In this document: positions 1 through 6,695 of the stretch, piece by piece
How positions within the stretch are numbered: position 1 is the first letter of the stretch
How the letters are laid out: each line of letters begins with the position of its first letter
Origin: Clostridia bacterium
Lineage (GTDB): Bacteria; Bacillota_A; Clostridia; Christensenellales; Borkfalkiaceae
Reading direction: 5' to 3'
Length of the DNA stretch: 6,982 bases
Assembly (NCBI GenBank): GCA_017456945.1
Contig: JAFTIK010000022.1
Location: 1-6,982, forward strand
Position numbers and translations under genes: made by a program
The notes under the pieces: model-generated
The model's input: the letters and a program-made list of their open reading frames with translations, nothing else
Databases searched by the model: none
Told to the model about the DNA's origin: nothing

Positions 1-4
1 TTAT

Positions 5-10
5 TATAAT
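5..10 (+). promoter_or_regulatory. -10 box of the rplS promoter
   Basis: A perfect TATAAT hexamer lies at 5-10. It would place the transcription start near base 17, which is where the 5' strand of the leader hairpin begins (base 18). The matching -35 box would fall upstream of base 1, so it cannot be seen and the promoter is only half supported. AT-rich sequence can give this hexamer by chance; the fit to the leader is the main supporting point. Confidence 0.55.
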
Positions 11-17
11 ACACGCT

Positions 18-70
18 TTGGACGTTCCTCTTGCATAAAAAATAAATCACAGATGACAATGAACGTTTAA
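18..70 (+). promoter_or_regulatory. Structured 5' leader of rplS (candidate L19 leader)
   Basis: Bases 18-27 pair with 61-70 in a 10-bp helix: eight Watson-Crick pairs plus two G-U pairs (G20 and G21 with U68 and U67). Inside it, past a small internal loop (28-30 and 60), bases 31-36 pair with 53-59 around a single bulged A56, leaving a loop at 37-52. The structure ends six bases before the Shine-Dalgarno site. Leaders upstream of rplS with a proposed autoregulatory role are known in low-GC Gram-positive bacteria (the L19 leader family). By analogy, free L19 protein may bind here and lower its own expression. The helices are read directly; family membership and function are inferred. Confidence 0.6.
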
Positions 71-76
71 TAAAAC

Positions 77-82
77 GGAGGT
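77..82 (+). promoter_or_regulatory. Ribosome binding site of rplS
   Basis: GGAGGT with an 8-base spacer to the ATG at 91, a near-ideal Shine-Dalgarno site. It lies six bases beyond the 3' end of the leader helix, so a protein bound to or stabilising that helix could plausibly affect ribosome access. Confidence 0.85.
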
Positions 83-90
83 AAAGCAAA

Positions 91-438
91 ATGAGTAGCA
101 TAATCGACGCTATCAATCAAGAAAACGTAAAACAGAACATACCTGAATTTAACGTTGGTGACACCGTTAAAGTAATGGTAAAAGTTATCGAAGGCGACAG
201 AGAAAGATTACAGGCTTTCGAAGGTATCGTAATCGCTAGAAAGCACGGTGGCATTTCCGAAACCTTTACCGTAAGAAGACTTTCTTTCGGCGTAGGCGTA
301 GAAAAGACCTTCCCGATCCACTCGCCAAAGGTTGCAGACATACAGGTTGTAAGACGTGGTAAAGTACGTCGCGAAAAACTCTACTACTTCAGAGCAAGAA
401 CCGGTAAGGCTGCAAAAGTTACAGAACTTGCTAGATAA
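91..438 (+). CDS. rplS: 50S ribosomal protein L19
   Basis: This encodes ribosomal protein bL19 of the large subunit, located at the interface with the 30S subunit and contributing to intersubunit bridges. The 115-residue length is normal for the family. Recognisable blocks are FNVGDTVKV (residues 20-28), [14 protein letters not shown] (32-45), ISETFTVRR (55-63), [13 protein letters not shown] (67-79), [14 protein letters not shown] (86-99) and the C-terminal GKAAKV. The start is fixed by a GGAGGT ribosome binding site at 77-82 with an 8-base spacer. It appears to be a single-gene unit here: a structured leader precedes it and an intrinsic terminator follows 11 bases after its stop. Genes often found after rplS in related bacteria (rbgA, rnhB) are not present. 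Nothing in the protein looks unusual. Confidence 0.98.
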   Translation: MSSIIDAINQENVKQNIPEFNVGDTVKVMVKVIEGDRERLQAFEGIVIARKHGGISETFTVRRLSFGVGVEKTFPIHSPKVADIQVVRRGKVRREKLYYFRARTGKAAKVTELAR

Positions 439-449
439 CAAAGGAAAAC

Positions 450-484
450 GAACTTATCCAAAAACGTGGGTAAGTTCTTTTTTT
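450..484 (+). terminator. Intrinsic terminator after rplS
   Basis: Bases 450-459 (GAACTTATCC) pair with 468-477 (GGGTAAGTTC), with one T-G wobble, and A460-T467 can close the stem further, leaving a loop at 461-466. A run of seven T follows directly at 478-484, and more T-rich sequence continues to 494. This is a textbook Rho-independent terminator. It separates rplS from the comM operon, which has its own promoter. Confidence 0.93.
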
Positions 485-532
485 ATTATTTTTTCGCCGT
501 TAGAATTACTCGTAATTTTTGCTCTTAATAAG

Positions 533-561
533 TTTACTTTTTATTCAAAATAATATATAAT
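533..561 (+). promoter_or_regulatory. Sigma-A-type promoter of the comM-dprA-topA-trmFO-hslV operon
   Basis: A -35 box TTTACT (533-538; four of six matches to TTGACA) is followed after exactly 17 bases by a perfect TATAAT -10 box (556-561). Transcription would begin near base 568, giving a leader of about 45 bases before comM. The position just after the rplS terminator fits. No other promoter-like gap exists in the following five genes, so this is probably the main promoter of the operon. Confidence 0.75.
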
Positions 562-595
562 GTTATAGACTACGATTTTATAGTGGTGGGATATT

Positions 596-611
596 TCTTC
601 TTGGGGGAAGA
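596..611 (+). promoter_or_regulatory. Ribosome binding site of comM within a small hairpin
   Basis: The best Shine-Dalgarno candidate for comM is GGGGGA (603-608), five bases before the ATG at 614. It lies in the loop and 3' arm of a possible 5-bp hairpin in which TCTTC (596-600) pairs with GAAGA (607-611) around the loop TTGGGG. The stem is short and of modest stability, so a regulatory effect is speculative. The site supports the chosen start. Confidence 0.5.
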
Positions 612-613
612 TT

Positions 614-2128
614 ATGATAGCAAAAATTTTCGGCTACGCATTAAAAGGGCTTGAAGGCGTTCCCGTAACGGTGGAAGTTGACGTTAATAACGGCTTGCCG
701 TCTTTCGACATAGTCGGTCTTGCAGATACCGCCGTAAAGGAATCTAAAGAACGCGTTCGTTCTGCAATAAAGAATAGCGGAAGGCTTGTGCCAACTAAAA
801 AACTTACGGCAAACTTCGCGCCTGCAGACGTTAAGAAAGAAGGCTCTATGCTAGACCTTGCGCTCGCTATCGGCGTGCTTAAATCAAGCGCGCAACTAGA
901 AGCGGATACCGATGGAATTATTTTTCTCGGCGAACTTTCGCTAGACGGAACTTTAAGAAGAATAAACGGCATATTGCCTATACTTATTTCTGCAACGGGC
1001 GAAGGTTTTACCAAGTTTATAATCCCAAAAGAAAACTTAACCGAAGCGTCGTTCGTAGAAAACGCGCAAGTAGTCGGCGCGGAAAACCTTAAAGCGGTAA
1101 TAGATCACCTTTCGGGCTTAAAGGTAATAGAGCCCGTTCAAAAGAAGGATTTTTCCGCTAGTAATAGTAAAAGCGTATATTCTAGCGATTTGTCTTTCGT
1201 TAAAGGTCAAGCGGTAGCAAAGCGCGCTTTAGAAGTAGCCGTATCGGGTGGGCATAACCTTTTGTTCGTGGGCGCGCCGGGAACGGGTAAAACCATGCTC
1301 GCAAAGTGCATACCTACCATAATGCCGGATATGACTTTTTCCGAAGCATTAGAAACTACAAAAATACACTCGGTTGCAGGTATGCTAAAAGATTCAGACG
1401 GAATAGTGTTTACCCGTCCGTTCAGAAGTCCGCACCACACCGCTACAACTATATCGTTAACGGGTGGTGGCAACGCGCATATTCGCCCGGGGGAAATAAG
1501 CCTTGCGCATAACGGCGTTTTGTTTTTAGACGAAATGCCAGAATATAACCGTTCTTCATTAGAGTCTTTAAGGCAACCTTTAGAAGACGGGGTTATAACG
1601 GTATCAAGGGCGTCGGGGAATATTACCTTTCCCGCAAACTTTATGCTTTGTGGTAGCATGAACCCTTGTCCTTGTGGAAACTACGGCTCGGAAGATAAGG
1701 TTTGCACGTGTTCGCCCGCGCAGATAGCAAAATATAAAGCCAAACTTTCAGGTCCGTTGTTAGATAGAATAGACTTGCAAGTTCAAGTTGACGACGTTAA
1801 GTACGCCGAACTTACCGACGACGGGGTGGTAGAAGACTCTAAAACGGTAAGAGAACGTGTTAATAGAACGCGCGCTATTCAAAAAAAGAGATTTTTAGAA
1901 GACGGCATACTTACCAACAGCGATATGGGCGAGCGCCAAATAAAGAAATACTGTAAACTCACCAAACAATGTGAAGATATTCTAAAAAACGCGTACGAAA
2001 GGTTGCATTTGTCCCCTAGGGCGCGTAGTAGAATAATCAAGGTGGCAAGAACTATCGCCGATATGGAAATGTACGACGATATTCGCCCCGAACACATTTT
2101 AGAAGCTATTAGTTATAGACACTCGTAA
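614..2128 (+). CDS. comM: ComM/YifB family Mg-chelatase-like AAA+ ATPase
   Basis: An AAA+ ATPase of the ComM/YifB family. In naturally transformable Gram-negative bacteria ComM is a hexameric helicase that drives branch migration while incoming DNA is integrated; in clostridia its role is less clear. The 504-residue length is typical. An N-terminal Lon-protease-like (ChlI) domain spans about 15-165 without being an evident protease. The ATPase domain covers about 190-395, with Walker A GAPGTGKT (220-227), Walker B VLFLDE (302-307) and a probable arginine finger R385 in LLDRIDL. A CPC...CTC cluster (C352, C354, C364, C366) looks like the family's zinc site. The C-terminal lid domain covers about 405-500, with SPRARSR (467-473). 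The start is supported by a purine-rich site at 603-608 and by the family N-terminus. It is the first gene of the operon and sits directly before dprA. Confidence 0.95.
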   Translation: MIAKIFGYALKGLEGVPVTVEVDVNNGLPSFDIVGLADTAVKESKERVRSAIKNSGRLVPTKKLTANFAPADVKKEGSMLDLALAIGVLKSSAQLEADTDGIIFLGELSLDGTLRRINGILPILISATGEGFTKFIIPKENLTEASFVENAQVVGAENLKAVIDHLSGLKVIEPVQKKDFSASNSKSVYSSDLSFVKGQAVAKRALEVAVSGGHNLLFVGAPGTGKTMLAKCIPTIMPDMTFSEALETTKIHSVAGMLKDSDGIVFTRPFRSPHHTATTISLTGGGNAHIRPGEISLAHNGVLFLDEMPEYNRSSLESLRQPLEDGVITVSRASGNITFPANFMLCGSMNPCPCGNYGSEDKVCTCSPAQIAKYKAKLSGPLLDRIDLQVQVDDVKYAELTDDGVVEDSKTVRERVNRTRAIQKKRFLEDGILTNSDMGERQIKKYCKLTKQCEDILKNAYERLHLSPRARSRIIKVARTIADMEMYDDIRPEHILEAISYRHS

Positions 2129-2131
2129 AAA

Positions 2132-3232
2132 ATGGCAAAATACAACGGATCGGAATTATGCCTTATTTGGTTAGACAGTTTTGAAGGGCTAGAATATAAG
2201 CATAAAAAAGAATTATACAAATTGATAAACGGGAAGGACGGCATACGGGAACTTCTCGTTAAGGGAAAGGATTATATAGTTTCAAGTATCGGCGAAAACG
2301 AGTATAACACCCTTTTGAATTCTGCAAACCAAAACTATCTGACTTATATTACCGACGGTTTGGAACGCAGAAATATAACGGTAGTAACCATCGAGTCTAG
2401 CGATTATCCAGAAACCTTAAAACAAACGCCTTTCGCGCCTTTGGTGCTTTACGCTAAAGGTGACGTAAGCCTTATGAACACCGATTGCTTTGCAATGGTA
2501 GGTAGCAGGCGTTCGTTGCCCATAGCAATAAAAACGGCAGAACGTTTTGCAACTGCCGTGTCAAAATCCGGCTTTACTTTGGTAACGGGTATTGCCCAAG
2601 GGGTAGATGAAACGGTTTTGCGTTCGGTAACGGATAACGGTGGTAAAGTAATATCCGTGCTTGGCGGTGGTTTTGATGCTATCTATCCTAAAAGCAACAC
2701 CGAACTCGTAGATAAAATAGCCGAAACGGGGCTAGTAATAACCGAGTATCCACCAGAAGTGGTTTCTAGGGCTCATCATTTTCCTATAAGAAACAGAATA
2801 ATCGCAGGGTTATCCAAAGGCGTGCTAGTAGTAAGCGGGGCTATAAAGAGCGGAACTCAATACACGGCAAATTACGCAATGGAATACGGCAAAGATTTAT
2901 TCGCTATACCGTACGGGGTCGGCGTGGAATCGGGTAGTGGTTGCAACGACCTAATAAAGCGTGGTGCAATACTAGCAGATACCCCAAGCGATATACTAAA
3001 TTTTTATAACTTAGAACAAGTTGAAGTTCAAAAGCCCCTTTTAACCGAAGAGCAAAGGCGAATAATAAACGGCTTAAAAGACGGGGAAAAACATATTCAA
3101 CAACTTAGTGGAATATTGAATAAACCCGTATTTCAACTTACGCCCCTTTTGTCAGAGTTAGAAATAATGGGCGTAGTAAACAGAAACGGAGCAAACGTAT
3201 TCGGTTTAACCGATAGCGCAATGGAGGAATAA
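2132..3232 (+). CDS. dprA: DNA processing protein DprA (Smf)
   Basis: DprA binds incoming single-stranded DNA in the cytoplasm and loads RecA on it; it is widespread also in bacteria not known to be transformable. The protein has 366 residues. An N-terminal SAM-like region (about 1-80) is followed by the Rossmann-like DprA core (about 85-295) and a probable winged helix (about 300-360). Core motifs are MVGSRR (122-127), TGIAQGVD (152-159), VLGGGFDAIYP (176-186), TEYPP (204-208), FPIRNRIIAGLS (217-228) and NDLIKRGA (272-279). Two motifs deviate: the usual GIDxxAH reads GVDETVL, and the usual VPG after the second half reads IPY. The gene starts three bases after the comM stop and no Shine-Dalgarno site is visible, so it is probably translated by coupling to comM. 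The family call is firm; whether all activities remain is open. Confidence 0.95.
   Translation: MAKYNGSELCLIWLDSFEGLEYKHKKELYKLINGKDGIRELLVKGKDYIVSSIGENEYNTLLNSANQNYLTYITDGLERRNITVVTIESSDYPETLKQTPFAPLVLYAKGDVSLMNTDCFAMVGSRRSLPIAIKTAERFATAVSKSGFTLVTGIAQGVDETVLRSVTDNGGKVISVLGGGFDAIYPKSNTELVDKIAETGLVITEYPPEVVSRAHHFPIRNRIIAGLSKGVLVVSGAIKSGTQYTANYAMEYGKDLFAIPYGVGVESGSGCNDLIKRGAILADTPSDILNFYNLEQVEVQKPLLTEEQRRIINGLKDGEKHIQQLSGILNKPVFQLTPLLSELEIMGVVNRNGANVFGLTDSAMEE
3223..3227 (+). promoter_or_regulatory. Ribosome binding site of topA inside the end of dprA
   Basis: GGAGG lies within the last codons of dprA with a 5-base spacer to the ATG at 3233. It fixes the topA start immediately after the dprA TAA and gives topA its own strong initiation signal, unlike dprA and trmFO. 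Confidence 0.85.
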
Positions 3233-5386
3233 ATGCAATTAATAATAGTCGAATCACCTCACAAAGCAAAAACCATAGAAAAGTTCTTAAAGGGCGGATA
3301 TAAGGTAGATGCGTCTAAAGGTCACGTTAGGGATTTGCCCGTAAACTATATGGGCATAAACGTAACGGGTGACTTTGAGCCACACTACGTAATTTCACCC
3401 GAAAAGAAAGCCGATATAAAAAGACTTTCAGATAGCGCCAAGAAAGCAGATAAAGTTTATCTCGCAACCGACCCGGATAGAGAAGGGGAAGCAATATCTT
3501 GGCACTTGGCAGAAGTTTTAGGGCTTGATGAAGAACAGGCAAACAGAATAGAATTTAACGAAATATCCGAAAAGGCGGTAAAGCAAGCGCTTGCTAACCC
3601 CAGAAAGATAGATAAAAATCTCGTTGACGCCCAACAAGCAAGGCGAGTTTTAGATAGAATAGTTGGTTACAGTATATCCCCTGCGGCAAGTTGTATGTTA
3701 AACGACAATCTTTCTGCGGGTAGAGTACAATCGGTAGCCTTAAAGATGGTGGTTGATAGGGAAAGGGAAATCCAAGCCTTCAAACCCCAAGAATACTGGA
3801 ACTTAAAGGCAGAAGTAAGACCGGAAAAGGACAACGCTTTCAAGGTATTACTCGTAGAAAAGAACGGCAAGAAATATAAACCTGCAAGTCAAGACGAAGC
3901 AAACGCCGTAGAAGAAACTTTAAAAAATTCACAGTTCGTAGTAAAGAACGTTAAAAGAGCCATTATGAAATCGCACGCTCCCGCGCCTTTTATTACGAGT
4001 ACCTTGCAACAAGACGGGTCAATGAAACTCAATATGACAGCGCCCCAAATAATGCAAGTAGCCCAACGCCTGTACGAAGGTGTGGAAACCAAGAACGGTC
4101 ATATCGCTCTCATAACCTATATGAGAACGGACTCTGTAAGAATATCCTCAGACGCGCAAAAGAGCGCTCTTAACTATATAGAGCAAGTTTACGGCAAGGA
4201 ATACGTTCCCACTAAACCAAACTTTTATCGCTCTAAAAAAGACGCTCAAGACGCGCACGAAGCAATTCGTCCGATAGACCTTCGCTATACTCCTGAAAAA
4301 GTTAAAGATATTTTAGATAAAAATCAATACAATCTTTATAAACTTATATTCGACCGTTTTATAGCCTCGCAAATGGCAGAAGCCAAATACGATAGCGTAT
4401 CGGTTGACGTAGGCGCAAACGAATACACCTTAAAAACGAGTGGTAAGACCTTGGTGTTTAAGGGATATACGGCAGTTTACGACGATACTAGAAAGGATGA
4501 AGATGAAGAAAGCGGAAACGCATTGTTGCCCGCGTTAACCGAAGGGGAAAATCTTTTGCTTAAAGGAATTACTAAAGAGCAAAAGTTCACAAAACCCCCT
4601 ACGAGATACACCGAAGCAACCCTTATTAAACACATGGAAGATAAAGGTATCGGCAGACCTTCTACTTACGCAACCATTATGGCAAAACTCTCGGATAAAA
4701 AGCGCGAGTACGTAAGAAAGGAAAAGAAATATCTAGTTCCTAACGAAGTTAGTTACGCCCTTATCGATTTCTTGGTAAAATATTTCCCAGATATTATGGA
4801 TATATCTTTTACGGCTAGAATGGAAACCCAACTAGACGATATAGGCGAAGGCGGAAAGGACTGGAAGAAACTAATAGCAGATTTCTACAGACCGTTTGAA
4901 AATCAAGTAAAAAGATCTAGGGTAACCGACGTTATTTGTGAAAAATGCGGTTCGCCTATGATTATAAATAGTGGAAGATACGGCAACTATTACGCTTGCA
5001 GCAACTATCCCAACTGTCAAAACATTAAGGCTGTAAACGTTAAGGTCGCTAGCCCAACCGATAGAATTTGCGATAAATGCGGTGGGCTTATGGTGGAAAG
5101 GGAAGGTAAATACGGCAAATTCCTTGCTTGTGGAAACTGGCCGCAATGTAAAAACACGGTAAGTCTTACCGAAAACGTTGGCGTATGCCCAACTTGTGGA
5201 AAGCCTACCAAAAAGATGATAAGCAAAACGGGCAAAGTGTTCTACGGTTGCTCGGCGTTCCCAGAATGTAAGTTTATGAGTTGGGATATGCCTACGGGCG
5301 AAAAGTGTCCGGAATGTGGCAAGTTTTTAGTGGAAATAGAAGGCAAAATTAAGTGCTCGGATAAAAAGTGTAAGTTTGAAAAATAA
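3233..5386 (+). CDS. topA: DNA topoisomerase I (type IA)
   Basis: Type IA topoisomerase, which relaxes negatively supercoiled DNA by nicking one strand and passing the other; magnesium-dependent and acting on the nucleoid. It has 717 residues. The TOPRIM domain is N-terminal, with the catalytic glutamate E7 in VESPHKAKTI and the acidic motif DPDREGE (80-86). The active-site tyrosine is Y296 in ITYMRTDS, with R298 beside it; DAHEAIRP (340-347) and GIGRPSTYA (472-480) are further family motifs. The C-terminus carries four C4 zinc ribbons: C569/C572/C589/C595, C613/C616/C633/C639, C652/C655/C673/C679 and C692/C695/C708/C713. The first three share a G-K/R-Y/F-G...C...P-x-C pattern, and the last is shorter and less regular. 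The gene begins directly after the dprA stop behind a GGAGG site. All catalytic residues are present and it should be active. Confidence 0.98.
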   Translation: MQLIIVESPHKAKTIEKFLKGGYKVDASKGHVRDLPVNYMGINVTGDFEPHYVISPEKKADIKRLSDSAKKADKVYLATDPDREGEAISWHLAEVLGLDEEQANRIEFNEISEKAVKQALANPRKIDKNLVDAQQARRVLDRIVGYSISPAASCMLNDNLSAGRVQSVALKMVVDREREIQAFKPQEYWNLKAEVRPEKDNAFKVLLVEKNGKKYKPASQDEANAVEETLKNSQFVVKNVKRAIMKSHAPAPFITSTLQQDGSMKLNMTAPQIMQVAQRLYEGVETKNGHIALITYMRTDSVRISSDAQKSALNYIEQVYGKEYVPTKPNFYRSKKDAQDAHEAIRPIDLRYTPEKVKDILDKNQYNLYKLIFDRFIASQMAEAKYDSVSVDVGANEYTLKTSGKTLVFKGYTAVYDDTRKDEDEESGNALLPALTEGENLLLKGITKEQKFTKPPTRYTEATLIKHMEDKGIGRPSTYATIMAKLSDKKREYVRKEKKYLVPNEVSYALIDFLVKYFPDIMDISFTARMETQLDDIGEGGKDWKKLIADFYRPFENQVKRSRVTDVICEKCGSPMIINSGRYGNYYACSNYPNCQNIKAVNVKVASPTDRICDKCGGLMVEREGKYGKFLACGNWPQCKNTVSLTENVGVCPTCGKPTKKMISKTGKVFYGCSAFPECKFMSWDMPTGEKCPECGKFLVEIEGKIKCSDKKCKFEK

Positions 5387-5387
5387 A

Positions 5388-6695
5388 ATGCAAAAAGTCA
5401 AAGTTATCGGCGGTGGGCTAGCAGGCGCAGAAAGCGCGTATTATCTAGCCACGCACGGCGTACAAGTGGAATTGTACGATATAAAACCGAATAAATTTAC
5501 GCCTGCGCATAAAAGCCAAAACTACGGCGAACTCGTTTGTTCTAATTCGTTAAAGAGCAACGATATATACGGTAACGCCGCAGGGCTTTTGAAAGAAGAA
5601 TTGCGCAATCTAGGCTCGCTAGTTATACAAGCAGGCGATAAAACCCGTGTTCCCGCAGGTAACGCTTTGGCTGTGGATAGAGAAAAGTTTTCCGAATATA
5701 TTACCGAAAAACTTCGCTCGCAAAAGAATATAACGCGTATATCCGCCGAAGTGGAAGATATTGACCTTAACGAATATACTATAATCGCAAGCGGTCCTTT
5801 AACTACTGATAAACTTTCAGAAAACTTAAAGAAATACGTTGGTGGCGGTTTATCTTTTTACGACGCGTCCGCGCCCGTAATAGACGCCGATAGTATAGAT
5901 ATGGAAAACGCCTTCGTCGGCGACCGTTGGGATAAAGGTGACGGCGACCATATAAACTGCCCTATGACCAAGGAAGAATACCTTGAGTTTATGAATCAAT
6001 TGTTAAAGGCAGAGCGCGCCGAACTTCACGGCTTTGAAAACACGGCGGTTTTCGAAGGGTGTATGCCCATCGAAGTTATGGCTACTCGTGGAACGGATAC
6101 TTTAAGGTTTGGGCCGTTAAAGCCTGCGGGGCTTACAAATCCTAAAACGGGCAGATGGGCTTACGCGTGTTTGCAACTTCGAAAAGAAGATGCAGAAGGC
6201 AAAATGTATAATCTTATAGGTTTTCAAACTAATCTTTTGTGGGGTGAGCAAAAGCGAGTTTTCTCAATAATCCCCGCGTTAAAGAACGCAGAGTATTTAA
6301 GATACGGGGTAATGCACAGAAATACATTTATAAATTCCCCCAAAGTTCTTAATCCCGACTACTCGTTGAAAGAGCATCCGAAAATATTTTTCGCAGGTCA
6401 AATAACGGGTGTAGAAGGCTACGTAGAGAGCGCTGGTAGCGGTCTTATGAGCGCTATTTACTGTTTAAGAAAACTTAAAGGCGAAAGCGAGATTTTGGTA
6501 TCTGATAAAACGGTGCTTGGCTCGCTAGCAAGATACATAACTACTGAAAACAAAGATTTTCAGCCTATGAACGCCAACTTCGGCATACTTCCTACTCTAG
6601 ATAGGGTTATAAGAGATAAGTCAGAGCGTAAGAAACAAATGGCTGAAAGAAGTCTAAAAGAAATAAACGATTTCAAAAAGGAGATTTATTTATGA
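5388..6695 (+). CDS. trmFO: Methylenetetrahydrofolate-tRNA-(uracil-5-)-methyltransferase TrmFO
   Basis: TrmFO is a flavoprotein that makes 5-methyluridine at position 54 in the T-loop of tRNA, using 5,10-methylenetetrahydrofolate as carbon donor and reduced FAD. From the ATG at 5388 it has 435 residues, the same as my recollection of the Bacillus subtilis enzyme. The FAD-binding [11 protein letters not shown] is at 6-16, and [13 protein letters not shown] (89-101), [14 protein letters not shown] (222-235), [13 protein letters not shown] (306-318), [20 protein letters not shown] (334-353) and FQPMNANFG (391-399) are all family blocks. The two cysteines needed for catalysis in B. subtilis (C53 and C226) match C51 and C225. 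A TTG at 5376, overlapping topA, would add four residues but has no better binding site; I prefer the ATG one base after the topA stop. No clear Shine-Dalgarno site is seen, suggesting coupling to topA. Confidence 0.97.
   Translation: MQKVKVIGGGLAGAESAYYLATHGVQVELYDIKPNKFTPAHKSQNYGELVCSNSLKSNDIYGNAAGLLKEELRNLGSLVIQAGDKTRVPAGNALAVDREKFSEYITEKLRSQKNITRISAEVEDIDLNEYTIIASGPLTTDKLSENLKKYVGGGLSFYDASAPVIDADSIDMENAFVGDRWDKGDGDHINCPMTKEEYLEFMNQLLKAERAELHGFENTAVFEGCMPIEVMATRGTDTLRFGPLKPAGLTNPKTGRWAYACLQLRKEDAEGKMYNLIGFQTNLLWGEQKRVFSIIPALKNAEYLRYGVMHRNTFINSPKVLNPDYSLKEHPKIFFAGQITGVEGYVESAGSGLMSAIYCLRKLKGESEILVSDKTVLGSLARYITTENKDFQPMNANFGILPTLDRVIRDKSERKKQMAERSLKEINDFKKEIYL
6678..6684 (+). promoter_or_regulatory. 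Ribosome binding site of hslV inside the end of trmFO
   Basis: AAGGAGA within the last codons of trmFO lies 7-8 bases before the ATG at 6692. This spacing favours 6692 over the second in-frame ATG at 6704, which would be about 20 bases away, and so indicates that HslV is made with a short N-terminal extension. Confidence 0.85.

Noticed and set aside
208..441. Open frame on the - strand across rplS, and a similar + strand frame at 356-553.
   Set aside because: Both overlap the certain rplS gene in another frame, have no ribosome binding site and no recognisable family. The second also runs through the terminator.
584..608. TGGGA (587-591) and TGGGG (602-606) in the comM leader resemble the TGGGN repeats bound by MraZ.
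   Set aside because: Only two copies with a 10-base gap are present, the second overlaps the ribosome binding site, and the downstream genes are not a division/cell-wall cluster.
1207..1659. 150-residue open frame on the - strand inside comM.
   Set aside because: It lies opposite the conserved Walker A/B region of a clear ATPase gene; it is a shadow of the coding bias of comM.
4871..5235. Open frames on the - strand opposite the zinc-ribbon part of topA.
   Set aside because: They come from the repeated cysteine-rich coding pattern of topA and show no initiation signal of their own.
4934..5383. Repeated cysteine segments at the end of topA as a possible DNA repeat or a fused extra gene.
   Set aside because: They are C4 zinc ribbons known from type IA topoisomerases, diverged at DNA level, in one continuous frame.
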